Made by a program: the position numbers and the translations under genes. 64,000 bases of DNA, from NCBI GenBank assembly GCA_024628785.1, contig CP102405.1, positions 1,550,001 through 1,614,000 of the forward strand. Direction: 5' to 3'. The notes under the pieces were generated by a model. That model searched no databases. It was not told the origin of the DNA and saw only the letters and a program-made list of their open reading frames with translations. Below, piece after piece: positions 24,615 through 34,704 of this stretch; position 1 is the first letter of the stretch; each line of letters begins with the position of its first letter. This stretch comes from Fusobacteria bacterium ZRK30 (GTDB lineage Bacteria > Fusobacteriota > Fusobacteriia > Fusobacteriales > Fusobacteriaceae).

Positions 24615-27611
24615 ATGAAAAAAGCAGTATTATTAGATGTAAGTGCAATTATGTACAGATCATATTATGCACATATGAACCTTAGAACAAGTTCAGAACC
24701 AACCGGTGCAACCTTTGGATTTTTAAATACACTCCTAGGAGTCCTAAAAGAATTTGAACCTGAATATATAATAGGGGCTTTTGATGTAAGCAGAAAATCT
24801 TTGGAGAGAACAAAAATTTATGATAAGTATAAATCTGATAGAAAACCAATGCCAGATGATCTGGCTTTGCAGATAAAAAGAATTGAGGAACTCTTAGATG
24901 TATTTAATATAAAAAAAGTAAAAATTGAAGGGCACGAAGCTGATGATGTTATGGGAACTTATGCAAAGGAACTCTCAAAAGAGGGAATAGAAACATATGT
25001 AGTCACTGGAGATAAAGACCTTTCTCAGGTTTTGGATGAAAATATAAACATTGCTCTTTTAGGAAAGGGAGATGGGAAAAGCAGATTTGGAATCCTTCGA
25101 ACTCCTGAAGATGTAGTGGCACAATTAGGAGTCACACCAGAATTAATTCCTGATCTATTTGGTCTTATTGGAGATTCCAGTGACGGGATACCAGGTGTCA
25201 GAAAAGTAGGTCCTAAAAAAGCAGTTCCAATGTTAGATCTATATGGAGACTTAGAGGGAATATATGAAAATGTAGAAAAATTAAGCGACATCCCCGGGAT
25301 AGGAAAAGGGTTAGTAAAAAATATTATTGAGGATAAGGAACTGGCATTTCTGAGCAGAGAACTGGCAGTTATAAAAACAGATATCGACCTGAATTTTAAT
25401 TTGAAAGATATGGAATATAATAAAGACTTGAATAAGCTGGTAGAATTATGCAAGGAATTAAATTTTAAAAGCTACATCAAAAGATTTACTTTAGAATTGG
25501 AAAAAGAAGACAAGGATAAACCAACTTTGGATATTCAAAATGTGGAAAGTTTAGAAAAAGTTACAGAAGAGACAGGTTCTCAAAGACAAAGTGAACTAAA
25601 AAAAGCTTTGGAAGAGATCTTAAAAGTTATAGATACTGTATCTATAACAATGGAAGAATTTAAACTGATAGAGAAAAAAGTAGAAGAAAATTTTTCTGAA
25701 AAAAAGCAGAAAATGGAAGTTTTAGTGGAAAAAGAATTTGAAAGAAGCAATATTGTTGATTTAGACGGAATAAAGAAATTAAAAAAAGAGATAAAAAAAT
25801 CTGACCAGGTGGCACTCTTTGCAAATGAAAGCGGGATAGTATTTATTACAGATAAGGGGAGCAGATATGTCTCTTTAAATCCAAGTGCTCTTATAACAGC
25901 AGAGATAACTTTAGATGCTTTAAAACCATTACTTCAACTGGATACACCATATATAGTCTATGGATATAAGAAATTACTAAAATCAGGGATAGATCCTAAA
26001 AATATAAAGTGTGACATCTTTATAGGAAACTATCTTTTGACCAATCATACAAAGGAAGAGTTTGAAAACCTGGTTCTAGACAGAGATGGTGAGGTTTTAA
26101 AAACACAAAGTGAGATTTTAAAAGAAAAATCTATTGAAAAGATGAGTTTAGAAGATATGCATGATTTTTTAGAGATCAGAGCTAAATTTCTATACAGATC
26201 AGGAGCTAAATTTTTAGAGGAATTGGAAGAGGAAAACTTAGCAAAGATATACAATATCGAGATGGAATTAGTTAAGGTATTATATAAGATGGAAGAAGAA
26301 GGGATCCTAATTGATTTGGAATACTTCAAGGAATACCAGCAAGAATTAGCTGTAAAATTAGATGAGATAATTCCTCAAATCAAAGCTGAAGTAAAAAAAG
26401 GTGTGGAACATAACATCAACATGATGGAATTGACTGAAAGTCAGATCAGGGAGAGCCTCTTACAATTAGGGAAACTTAACTATAAGAAAAAATCTGAATA
26501 TACTGCCTACGAAGAGAAGGTAGAAAAAGCAGATCTGGAAGAACTATTGAATAATCAGCTGGTATTCAATATAGCTTCACCTAAACAATTGGGTATAGTT
26601 TTATTCCAACTGATGAAACTATCTAAGGTAAAGAAAGAATCTGTAGGGGTAGAGGTCTTAGAAGTACTTAGGGACAGAGATGGAGAAATTATTGCCAAAA
26701 ATATCTTGGAATATAGAAAATTAGCTAAATTACAGAGTACCTATGTAGAGGCATTGCCTAAATTAGTAGATGAACATAGCAGGATACACACAACATTTAA
26801 TCAGACAGGAACTGCAACGGGAAGATTGTCGTCGTCCAATCCAAATCTGCAAAATATCCCAGTGAAAACACCAGAGGGGATAAAGATCAGACAGGGATTT
26901 GTGGCAAAAGACGGATATAAACTCCTGGCTATTGATTATTCTCAAATAGAGCTTAGAGTTTTAGCAGAAATAAGTCAGGATGAAACTCTGATCCTTGCCT
27001 ATGAGCAGGATAAGGATCTCCATGACCTTACAGCCAGAAAATTATTTTCTCTGACAGAGGATGAGGAAGTAAGTCGTGAAAAAAGATCTTTGGCAAAAAT
27101 CGTTAATTTTAGTATAATCTATGGGAAAACAGCCTTTGGATTGTCCAGTGAGCTGAAAATAAGCCTCAGTGAAGCCAAAGAATATATTGCGAGATATTTT
27201 AACCAATATCCAGGGGTTAAGGCTCTGGAAACTAAGATAATAGAAGATGCTAAATGTGATGGATTTGTAAGAACCCTCTATGATAGAAAAAGGACGATAG
27301 ACGGTATAAATTCTTCCAATAAAAACATTGTAAAACAGGCTGAAAGAATGGCAGTAAACTCTGTGATCCAGGGAACAGCAGCAGATATTTTAAAAATAGT
27401 AATGGTGGAATTAAATAAAAAGTTAGAGGGCAGGGAAGACATAAAGATGAACTTACAGGTTCATGATGAATTGATCTTTGAAGTAAAGGAAGAAAAGATA
27501 GAAGAATATGCAAAACTTATCAAAAATACAATGGAAACTACTGTAAAACTAGATCATGTGAAATTAAAGGCTAATGTAGCTATGGGTTATAATTGGAGTG
27601 AAGCTAAATAG
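24615..27611 (+). CDS. polA: DNA polymerase I
   Basis: 998 residues, longer than the usual 870-930. The 5'-nuclease domain (1-290) has IGAFDVSRKS, EGHEADDVMGT and GDSSDGIPG. The middle region (about 310-590) contains a charged coiled-coil insertion and a degenerate 3'-5' exonuclease fold: where active enzymes have DTE, this one reads LFANES, so proofreading is probably lost. The polymerase domain is complete: LLAIDYSQIELRVLAEIS (motif A), RSLAKIVNFSIIYG (B) and LQVHDELIFEV (C). It replaces RNA primers and fills repair gaps. GAGGAG precedes the ATG. whiA begins 12 nt after the stop. Confidence 0.96.
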   Translation: MKKAVLLDVSAIMYRSYYAHMNLRTSSEPTGATFGFLNTLLGVLKEFEPEYIIGAFDVSRKSLERTKIYDKYKSDRKPMPDDLALQIKRIEELLDVFNIKKVKIEGHEADDVMGTYAKELSKEGIETYVVTGDKDLSQVLDENINIALLGKGDGKSRFGILRTPEDVVAQLGVTPELIPDLFGLIGDSSDGIPGVRKVGPKKAVPMLDLYGDLEGIYENVEKLSDIPGIGKGLVKNIIEDKELAFLSRELAVIKTDIDLNFNLKDMEYNKDLNKLVELCKELNFKSYIKRFTLELEKEDKDKPTLDIQNVESLEKVTEETGSQRQSELKKALEEILKVIDTVSITMEEFKLIEKKVEENFSEKKQKMEVLVEKEFERSNIVDLDGIKKLKKEIKKSDQVALFANESGIVFITDKGSRYVSLNPSALITAEITLDALKPLLQLDTPYIVYGYKKLLKSGIDPKNIKCDIFIGNYLLTNHTKEEFENLVLDRDGEVLKTQSEILKEKSIEKMSLEDMHDFLEIRAKFLYRSGAKFLEELEEENLAKIYNIEMELVKVLYKMEEEGILIDLEYFKEYQQELAVKLDEIIPQIKAEVKKGVEHNINMMELTESQIRESLLQLGKLNYKKKSEYTAYEEKVEKADLEELLNNQLVFNIASPKQLGIVLFQLMKLSKVKKESVGVEVLEVLRDRDGEIIAKNILEYRKLAKLQSTYVEALPKLVDEHSRIHTTFNQTGTATGRLSSSNPNLQNIPVKTPEGIKIRQGFVAKDGYKLLAIDYSQIELRVLAEISQDETLILAYEQDKDLHDLTARKLFSLTEDEEVSREKRSLAKIVNFSIIYGKTAFGLSSELKISLSEAKEYIARYFNQYPGVKALETKIIEDAKCDGFVRTLYDRKRTIDGINSSNKNIVKQAERMAVNSVIQGTAADILKIVMVELNKKLEGREDIKMNLQVHDELIFEVKEEKIEEYAKLIKNTMETTVKLDHVKLKANVAMGYNWSEAK

Positions 27612-27623
27612 ATAGGAGTGGAG

Positions 27624-28517
27624 ATGTCATATACATTTAGGATAAAAGATGAAATTTTTAGTAAAGAGATAGATAGTTACGATGAAAATCTAGCTGAGAT
27701 TTATGGAATACTTTATTCGAAGAATGCATTCTACGAAAAAAAAATTGAGATAACTTTGGAAAACTACCCTCTTTCACAGAGGGTGGTTGAACTCTTTAAA
27801 AAATTAACAAATTTAAAGACTTTTATAAAATATTCTATCAGTAAAAAACTGGGGGAACATAAGGTATATGTAGTTACTATACCCTACCAGATGGGATATA
27901 ATAAGTTTTTAGATTCTTTTAGGTTGATAGAGGAGCAGTTAGATCAAAGGGAGGATCTGTATAATGGTTTTCTCAGAGGGTTATTTTTGGCCTGCGGATA
28001 TATAAAAGATCCGGAAAAAGAATATGCCATTGATTTTTTTATAGATTCTGAAGAAGTAGCGGACAAACTTTATTCCCTTTTAAAATTCAGGGATAAAAGG
28101 TGTTTTAAAACAACTAAAAGGAATAAATTCCTGATATACCTGAGAAATTCAGAGGATATTATGGATGTTTTAGTGGCAGTGGGGATCCTGAAAGAATTTT
28201 TTAAATATGAAGAAACAATAATGATGAAAGAGATAAAAAATAAGACCATTCGAGAGATAAACTGGGAAGTAGCTAATGAGACAAAGACACTAAATACTGG
28301 GAGAAAACACGTACTTATGATAGAGTATATAGATAAGGAGATAGGTCTTTCTTCACTAACCCCTGTATTGCAGGAGATAGCTATGCTGAGGTTACAAAAT
28401 CCAGAATTTTCCCTTCATGAATTAGGAAATCTGATTAATTTGAGTAAATCTGGAGTTAGAAATAGGTTTAGACGGATAGAAAAGATCTATAATGATTTGA
28501 AAGAAGAAAATAAATAA
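27624..28517 (+). CDS. whiA: WhiA family DNA-binding protein
   Basis: 297 residues from the ATG at 27624, which has TAGGAG at the right distance; a GTG two codons earlier is less likely. The N-terminal part is a LAGLIDADG-like domain (GFLRGLFLACGYIKDPEKEY), and the C-terminal helix-turn-helix has SLHELGNLINLSKSGVRNRF, the WhiA signature. WhiA is known from Gram-positives as a regulator of division and sporulation and also occurs in fusobacteria. Expected neighbours rapZ and yvcK are absent here; instead it is sandwiched between polA and ribF. Confidence 0.92.
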   Translation: MSYTFRIKDEIFSKEIDSYDENLAEIYGILYSKNAFYEKKIEITLENYPLSQRVVELFKKLTNLKTFIKYSISKKLGEHKVYVVTIPYQMGYNKFLDSFRLIEEQLDQREDLYNGFLRGLFLACGYIKDPEKEYAIDFFIDSEEVADKLYSLLKFRDKRCFKTTKRNKFLIYLRNSEDIMDVLVAVGILKEFFKYEETIMMKEIKNKTIREINWEVANETKTLNTGRKHVLMIEYIDKEIGLSSLTPVLQEIAMLRLQNPEFSLHELGNLINLSKSGVRNRFRRIEKIYNDLKEENK

Positions 28518-28527
28518 GGAGTATAGT

Positions 28528-29454
28528 ATGAAAATCATAGATGATATATTTCAATTAAAAGAGAAAAATCACGATCTATGTGTGGCGATTGGAGCATTTG
28601 ATGGAATACACGAAGGTCATAAAAATGTAATTGAAGGGGCGATTAAGAGGGCAAAAAAAATAGGGGGGAAATCAGTGGTATTTACCTTTGATAAACATCC
28701 TAAAAGTTTTATGTCTCAAAAAACAGCTCCTAAACTGATAAATTCAAAGGAGGAGAAGGTCCACCTTTTGGAAAAGCTGGGAGTAGATTATGTTATATTT
28801 CAAAAATTTGATAAAAATTTCTCTGCCCTTACACCATTAGAATTTTTAAAACTACTAAAGATGTTTAGAACCCGTGAAATTTTTGTAGGATTTAATTTTA
28901 GATTTGGTGCAGGAGGAGCAGCTACTGTAGATGACATGATAGAGATGGGAAAAACCTGTGGAATCGAGGTAAATAAGACAAATCCTGTAACTTCAGGGAA
29001 AAAAGTCATAAGCAGTACTTTAATCAGGGAATTGATAACCTGTGGAGAGTTGGATACAGTAAAAAATCTATTGGGTTATAATTTATTTATAATAGGAAAT
29101 GTAGTTCATGGGAAAAAGTACGGACATCAGCTGGGATTTCCCACAGCAAATTTAAAATTAATGGATAAGATCTATCCTCCATTTGGGATATATGGAGCTA
29201 AAGTTCAGATAGAGGGTTATGACAAGGTATATGACGGAGTAGTAAATATAGGAAGAAATCCCACACTAAAAGATGGGGAACTAAGTGTAGAAACTCATAT
29301 ATTGGATTTTTCAGACTATATATATGGGAAAAAGGTTGTTGTGGAGTTGATAAAAAACCTCCGATCTGAAAAAAAATTTAATTCCATAGATGAATTAAAA
29401 ACAGCTATCGCCAACGATGTTTTGATATGGAAGGGCTATCTGCAAAATAACTAA
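28528..29454 (+). CDS. ribF: Bifunctional riboflavin kinase / FAD synthetase
   Basis: 308 residues. N-terminal FAD synthetase domain with GAFDGIHEGHKNVI (nucleotidyl transferase HxGH-like motif) and ISSTLIRELI; C-terminal riboflavin kinase domain with GNVVHGKKYGHQLGFPTANL and later GVVNIGRNPT. It makes FMN and then FAD from riboflavin. It lies 10 nt after whiA with AAGGAG inside the gap, so it is part of the same operon. FAD is needed by several enzymes in this genome, including the flavoprotein at 62 kb. Confidence 0.95.
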   Translation: MKIIDDIFQLKEKNHDLCVAIGAFDGIHEGHKNVIEGAIKRAKKIGGKSVVFTFDKHPKSFMSQKTAPKLINSKEEKVHLLEKLGVDYVIFQKFDKNFSALTPLEFLKLLKMFRTREIFVGFNFRFGAGGAATVDDMIEMGKTCGIEVNKTNPVTSGKKVISSTLIRELITCGELDTVKNLLGYNLFIIGNVVHGKKYGHQLGFPTANLKLMDKIYPPFGIYGAKVQIEGYDKVYDGVVNIGRNPTLKDGELSVETHILDFSDYIYGKKVVVELIKNLRSEKKFNSIDELKTAIANDVLIWKGYLQNN

Positions 29455-29502
29455 ACTAAAAATAACAATAAATATAAAATAAAAAAATTAAAGAAGGTAA
29501 AA

Positions 29503-30192
29503 ATGAAATTAGAGATTAAATTAGAAAATTTTGAAGGTCCCCTGGATCTTCTCCTCCATCTTTTGGAAAAAAAAGAGATGAAGATAACAGAGGTAAAGAT
29601 AAGTACCCTTATAGATGAATATCTTTCCCTCATAGAGGAAGCCAGAAGGGAAAGTGTCTCCATCAAGGTAGAATTTTTAGGAGTAGCCAGTGAATTATTG
29701 GAAATAAAAGCACTATCTATCTTAAATATGAGGGAGAAGGAGAAAAAAGAGGAAGCTCTTTCACAAAAACTTGCAGAATATAAATTATTTAAGGAATTGA
29801 GTGAAAAAATAAGGGAATTAGAAAATGAATATAATATTTCCTATACTAAATTCAGTAAAGGGAAAAATATAATAAAGGTTCCCAATACAGATTTTGATCT
29901 GTCCAATCTAAGCGGGAACCTGATATTTCAGATCTATTCTAAATATATAAAAAATACAGATGTATATGAGATCGATATCGAAGTTAAATACGATCTTAAA
30001 GAGGAAAAAAATAAATTATGGAAGAGCATACCTGTAGGAAGGGAAGTTTATTTAGAGGATATATTTTCCAAAGCTGTAGACAGACTTCACCTGGTATATC
30101 TATTTTTATCCCTCTTGGAATTATACAGAGATGATGACATCGAGATATTAGAACATGGAATAAAATTAAAAACTCCCTGTGAGGTGATCTAG
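29503..30192 (+). CDS. scpA: Segregation and condensation protein A
   Basis: 229 residues; ATG after AAGAAGG. The kleisin N-terminus is characteristic: KLENFEGPLDLLLHLLEKKEM, with VEFLGVASELLEIKALSIL following, and the C-terminal winged-helix SMC-binding part has DRLHLVYLFLSLLEL. ScpA bridges the SMC dimer heads and, with ScpB, forms the bacterial condensin. scpB is not in the window. murJ starts 2 nt after its stop. Confidence 0.93.
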   Translation: MKLEIKLENFEGPLDLLLHLLEKKEMKITEVKISTLIDEYLSLIEEARRESVSIKVEFLGVASELLEIKALSILNMREKEKKEEALSQKLAEYKLFKELSEKIRELENEYNISYTKFSKGKNIIKVPNTDFDLSNLSGNLIFQIYSKYIKNTDVYEIDIEVKYDLKEEKNKLWKSIPVGREVYLEDIFSKAVDRLHLVYLFLSLLELYRDDDIEILEHGIKLKTPCEVI

Positions 30193-30193
30193 G

Positions 30194-31654
30194 ATGTTTA
30201 AAAGTGGTATTTTAATTATGATAATCACCTTAGCCAGCAGAGTTTTAGGGTTGGTTCGAACAGCACTTATTGCATATTATTTTGGAGCAACCAAGTATAC
30301 CGATGCTTATTTTAGTGCCTTTAAGATAAGTAATTTTTTCAGACAATTATTGGGAGAGGGAGCTTTAGGAACAGTATTTATTCCAGTCTACAACGATAAG
30401 GAAAAAAAATACGGGGCTGAAAAATCTAAATCTCTGATATATTCAGTCTTAAACTTGTTATTTATATTTACAACTCTGATAACCATCCTCATGGTTATCT
30501 TTTCCGACAATATAATTAATTTTATTGTAACAGGATATCCTGAGGAAACGAAGATTATAGCTTCTAAACTTTTAAAAATAATGGCTGTTTATTTTGTATT
30601 TATAGGTTTAGCCGGGATGATCTCTGCTATATTAAATAATTTTAAAAAGTTTTTAATTCCTGCCAGTACCTCATTATTTTTTAACTTTGCCATAATAATG
30701 AGTATTATGGTTTATGGGAAACAATATGGTGTGACGGCAATGGCAGTAGGAGTAGTTGCAGGTGGACTGTTACAATTTTTAGTGGTCCTCCCTGCCTTTA
30801 TAAAAATAGTTAAAAACTATGAATTTAAGATAGATTTTAAAGATGATGACCTAAAAAAGATCTTTATCCTGATGATACCTATGCTTCTTGGGATCTTTGC
30901 CAGACAGATAAATAGTATAGTGGATCAGTTTTTTGCATCTCATTTGGCCAGCGGAGGAGTATCAGCATTAGAAAATGCTACAAGGATATATAATCTGCCA
31001 CTGGGAGTATTTGGTATTTCCATAGCTACAGTAATCTATCCTACCCTTTCTAAGGCTATTTCAAACAATGAAACTGAAGTAGTCAGTAAGAGTCTTCAGA
31101 GGGGATTAAATTTTTTACAATTTTTAATCATACCCAGTATGGGAGTCTTGATATTTTATGCAAGGGATATAATAAAACTGGTTTTAGGTCATGGAGAATT
31201 TACACAAAATTCCATAACTATTACCTCTGAAAGTTTGATATATTATTCAGTGGGATTATTTTTTTATACGGCAGTTCATCTAATGAGTCGGGCATTCTAT
31301 GGGATGAAAGATACTAAAAGACCTGTAATATTTAGTATTGTATCTATAATAATAAATATAATTTTAAATGCAGTATTGATCAGACAATTCCAACACAGAG
31401 GACTGGCACTGGCTACAGCCATAGCATCTATGGTTAATTTTATGCTGTTATATATTACATTCAATAAAAAATATATAAAGTTAGACCTGACTTATATAGG
31501 AAAGTTTAAATTTAAAGTTGTTATGAGTACGCTCCTGGCATTAGGAGGAAGTTTTTATATAGATAACGTCTTTATAAAGTTGATAACTTTTTCCGGGATC
31601 TATTTGGCTCTCTGGGCATGGCCTCTGAAAAAAAATAAATTAGAGGTATTTTAA
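30194..31654 (+). CDS. murJ: Lipid II flippase MurJ
   Basis: 486 residues with fourteen predicted membrane helices. The MurJ start is clear: SGILIMIITLASRVLGLVR, then YFGATKYTDAYFSAFKI and FRQLLGEGALGTVFIPVY with the conserved Arg and Glu of the transport cavity. It flips lipid II across the inner membrane for peptidoglycan assembly. It is the last gene of the polA-whiA-ribF-scpA-murJ run. Confidence 0.95.
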   Translation: MFKSGILIMIITLASRVLGLVRTALIAYYFGATKYTDAYFSAFKISNFFRQLLGEGALGTVFIPVYNDKEKKYGAEKSKSLIYSVLNLLFIFTTLITILMVIFSDNIINFIVTGYPEETKIIASKLLKIMAVYFVFIGLAGMISAILNNFKKFLIPASTSLFFNFAIIMSIMVYGKQYGVTAMAVGVVAGGLLQFLVVLPAFIKIVKNYEFKIDFKDDDLKKIFILMIPMLLGIFARQINSIVDQFFASHLASGGVSALENATRIYNLPLGVFGISIATVIYPTLSKAISNNETEVVSKSLQRGLNFLQFLIIPSMGVLIFYARDIIKLVLGHGEFTQNSITITSESLIYYSVGLFFYTAVHLMSRAFYGMKDTKRPVIFSIVSIIINIILNAVLIRQFQHRGLALATAIASMVNFMLLYITFNKKYIKLDLTYIGKFKFKVVMSTLLALGGSFYIDNVFIKLITFSGIYLALWAWPLKKNKLEVF

Positions 31655-31736
31655 CTTCGTTTTTTTATTAGTTTCTTCTAATAATTAGGAGAGACTAAAT
31701 TTAGACAGGCAGTTAAGAAAAGAATAGAAAAGTATA

Positions 31737-31776
31737 ATAGCTTCTCAAAATTCATGAGAAGCTGTTATTTTTTTTG
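31737..31776 (+). terminator. Terminator after murJ
   Basis: AATAGCTTCTCA pairs with TGAGAAGCTGTT around a 6-nt loop and is followed by a T8 run. Confidence 0.9.
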
Positions 31777-31870
31777 AAAATTAAAGGTTTGGATCTGTAG
31801 AGTTGATAAACTAAAATAATTTCAGAAAAATTATAGAGATGGTATAAAAAAAGGAGAGGTTTGAGAAAAA

Positions 31871-34603
31871 ATGAAGAAAAAAATTTATATAGGTTTATTT
31901 ATAGGATGGATTATATTTATGTACCAGCTGCCATCAATAGTGAAAAATATAGCAGTAAATAAACTAGAAAAAACAATAGGAAGAAAAGTAAGCAGCGGAG
32001 ATTTTAGATATAATTACCTTAGGAATATTCTTTCAATTGAAAATCTTAAGATATATGAGGATGACGGGGAAAATATTTTCGTGAAATTTGATTCTTTCAA
32101 TGTAAATATAGATATATTTCCCTTGTTAAAAAGAAAATTTTATATAGAGGAGTTAACCCTTATAAATCCAAATTTCACATTGAAATATAGTGATGGGACA
32201 GCCAATTTTGACTCTATTTTAAAAAAAATAGGTTCAGACAATAAAAAAGTAGAAGATGTAAATGAAACTAATCACTATATAAAAAGTGTTGAATTAGAAA
32301 ATATCACTATAGATAATTTCACTTTTTATTATAATAACCAGGTGGTCCAAGGTAAAAATAAATTTACTCTGGAAACACCGCAAATATTGTATGAAAAGAA
32401 AAATGTTATCTTAAACTCAATGGTAGATTTTTATGAAAATGGAAAAATAAATTTAAATTTAGAATATAAAAAGGATGGATCTTTATCAGGAGAAATAGAG
32501 ACAAAAGAATTTTTATTAGATGACAAACTATATATATTAAAAGCTTTATATGGTTTGGAAAAATTAGAGGGGGAGATAGACAGTTACTTTAATTTTGATT
32601 GCAATTTTATTAAAAATGTATATAACTTAAAAGGTGAATTTAGTTTAAAGGAATTAAATGTAAGTTCTGCTGAGTTTGGAAAACTTTTTTCAATTGATTA
32701 TATAGAAGGGAAAATAGAAAATTTTAAAATAAAAGAAAACCAATTTTTTTTAGAGGATATAAGAACAAATAAAGGGATAGTGAATACGGGGAATATTAAA
32801 AAGTATATATCATTTATCTCAAAAATTTCAAATAAAAAAGAAAATAAGAGTAGTGTAAAAAAAGAGGAGTTAGAATATCCTGTATTTAATATAAAAAAAT
32901 TTCAAATATCAGATTATAAAATATATGATGAAAAAACAAACTTAGAGGTAGAAAATTTTAAAATAAATGATTTAGGGACATTAAAAGGAGATTCTAGTTT
33001 AGAATTTATAGGAAAATTTCAAAACTCTGAAGTCAATTTTATGGGAGAGATAAAAAAAGAAAAGGCTGTAAGAAAAGAAAAAGACATAGATTATATTGGG
33101 ATTGGTGGAGATATAAATGTAGTCTCTTTAAATTTAAAAGATATTGATCCACTTTTACAAGAAAAATTATATTTAAATGGAAATTTAAATATTTCTTCAA
33201 AATTTAATTATTTAAAGGGTAATCTTCAGATGGAAAATCTGATCTCTTTAAAAAAACTGTCATTGAAAAAAGACAAGATGATTTTAAAACTAGAAAGTTT
33301 AAAATTTAATAACACTATCTCAAGGAATAGTAAAGATTATCATATTATAGGAAAGATGAAAGCTCAAGGGGGAGCTTTTAATATGGATGAGGTTAATTTT
33401 TGGTTAAAAAATGGAGATATAGAGATAGGGGAAATATCCAAAAATAAAATAAGATTAAATAAAATAAAATTAGAGAGGCCATGGATTAAAATAAAGAAGA
33501 AAGAAGAAAAAAATAATTTACAGAAAAAAATAACACAGGGGAAAAGTTCCAAAGATCATGAAAAAAATAATTTAAAAGAAGAGAAAAAAGAGAAAGTTAA
33601 ACTACCTGGATTATTCATTGGAAATATAGGCGTGAGTAATGGCCGGTTAGATTATATTCATAAAAATATAAAGTATAATCTAAGAGATATTATAGTCAAT
33701 ATAGATAATTTTACTACAGAAAAAAATAAGGAATTTAACGGAAACATAAGGGCGGATCTAACAGGTAGTGGAAAGTTTAAGTTTAATTTTCTGTCTTCAT
33801 TGGAAAAAAGCTGGGATTTCTCTCCTGTAAGTTTAAATATGGATGGACAGTTAGATATATTTAATTTGAATTTCCTAGATTTTAAGCAGGTTCTTTCTGA
33901 AAATTTACCCAATGAAATTGACAATGGAAAACTTAACTATAACTGTAATATCACTCTAAATAAAGGAAAAGTAGTAGGGGAGAATCTTATCTCTGTAGAA
34001 AAGATTAATATAGGGGAGAAAACAAAGGTAGATTCTATGATCCCTTTAAAATTAGGAGTTAATATACTTAAAGACAGAGAGGATAATTTGAAATTAGATC
34101 TTCCTATATCCGGTGACTTTAACAATCCCAAATTTAAAATATCCAGAGTTATCTTAGAGGGATTAAAAAACATCTTAATAAGAGCAGTAGCTTCTCCAGC
34201 AGACTTTATATTAAGCTCTTTCAATATAGGTCAGGATAAAGATCTGTTTATTGAGTATGAGTATTTAAATCCAAATTTTAAAACTAAAGATAATAATACA
34301 TTGGAAAAAGTGGTTGAGATATTAGAAAAAAAAGAGGATATAAATATAATTTTTACCCTATTTACCGATAAAGAAACCGAAAAAAAATTATTAAATACAA
34401 AATTAAAGGAAGAGATGTTTTTTAAACGGGATACAAAAGATGAAATTTTAGAAGGAGAAATAAATAAAATAGTAACAGAAAGAAGTGAAGGAATTCAAAA
34501 TTATTTTAAAGATAGAGAACTAGGACAAAGAGTAAAAGTTCAAATTTCAGACATTTCAAGAAATAAGGCTATGTCAAGTATCGAATTAATAATAAAGCAT
34601 TAA
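31871..34603 (+). CDS. AsmA-like / DUF748 family envelope protein
   Basis: 910 residues. An N-terminal membrane helix (KKIYIGLFIGWIIFMYQL) is followed by the AsmA-type opening (NKLEKTIGRKVSSGDFRY... FYIEELTLINPNFTLKY). Most of the protein is repetitive beta-strand with Asn/Lys-rich segments, and the C-terminal block from ILSSFNIGQDKDLFIEYEY to DKETEKKLLNTKLKEEMF matches the DUF748 end. AsmA-like proteins such as TamB and YhdP are periplasm-spanning bridges that carry phospholipid to the outer membrane; that role is inferred from the family. A Lys/Glu-rich low-complexity stretch lies near 550-590. The gene is monocistronic, with its own terminator. Confidence 0.8.
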   Translation: MKKKIYIGLFIGWIIFMYQLPSIVKNIAVNKLEKTIGRKVSSGDFRYNYLRNILSIENLKIYEDDGENIFVKFDSFNVNIDIFPLLKRKFYIEELTLINPNFTLKYSDGTANFDSILKKIGSDNKKVEDVNETNHYIKSVELENITIDNFTFYYNNQVVQGKNKFTLETPQILYEKKNVILNSMVDFYENGKINLNLEYKKDGSLSGEIETKEFLLDDKLYILKALYGLEKLEGEIDSYFNFDCNFIKNVYNLKGEFSLKELNVSSAEFGKLFSIDYIEGKIENFKIKENQFFLEDIRTNKGIVNTGNIKKYISFISKISNKKENKSSVKKEELEYPVFNIKKFQISDYKIYDEKTNLEVENFKINDLGTLKGDSSLEFIGKFQNSEVNFMGEIKKEKAVRKEKDIDYIGIGGDINVVSLNLKDIDPLLQEKLYLNGNLNISSKFNYLKGNLQMENLISLKKLSLKKDKMILKLESLKFNNTISRNSKDYHIIGKMKAQGGAFNMDEVNFWLKNGDIEIGEISKNKIRLNKIKLERPWIKIKKKEEKNNLQKKITQGKSSKDHEKNNLKEEKKEKVKLPGLFIGNIGVSNGRLDYIHKNIKYNLRDIIVNIDNFTTEKNKEFNGNIRADLTGSGKFKFNFLSSLEKSWDFSPVSLNMDGQLDIFNLNFLDFKQVLSENLPNEIDNGKLNYNCNITLNKGKVVGENLISVEKINIGEKTKVDSMIPLKLGVNILKDREDNLKLDLPISGDFNNPKFKISRVILEGLKNILIRAVASPADFILSSFNIGQDKDLFIEYEYLNPNFKTKDNNTLEKVVEILEKKEDINIIFTLFTDKETEKKLLNTKLKEEMFFKRDTKDEILEGEINKIVTERSEGIQNYFKDRELGQRVKVQISDISRNKAMSSIELIIKH

Positions 34604-34610
34604 AATAAAT

Positions 34611-34641
34611 AAAATCTCCTCAAAATTTTGAGGAGATTTTA
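34611..34641. terminator. Terminator of the AsmA-like gene
   Basis: AAAATCTCCTCAAAA pairs with TTTTGAGGAGATTTT with almost no loop; T-rich on both strands. Confidence 0.85.
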
Positions 34642-34704
34642 TTTTATAAAAATTTAAATCTCTCTAGATCCTTGTTTCTCTTTTTATTGAAGGAAATAGA
34701 ATTT

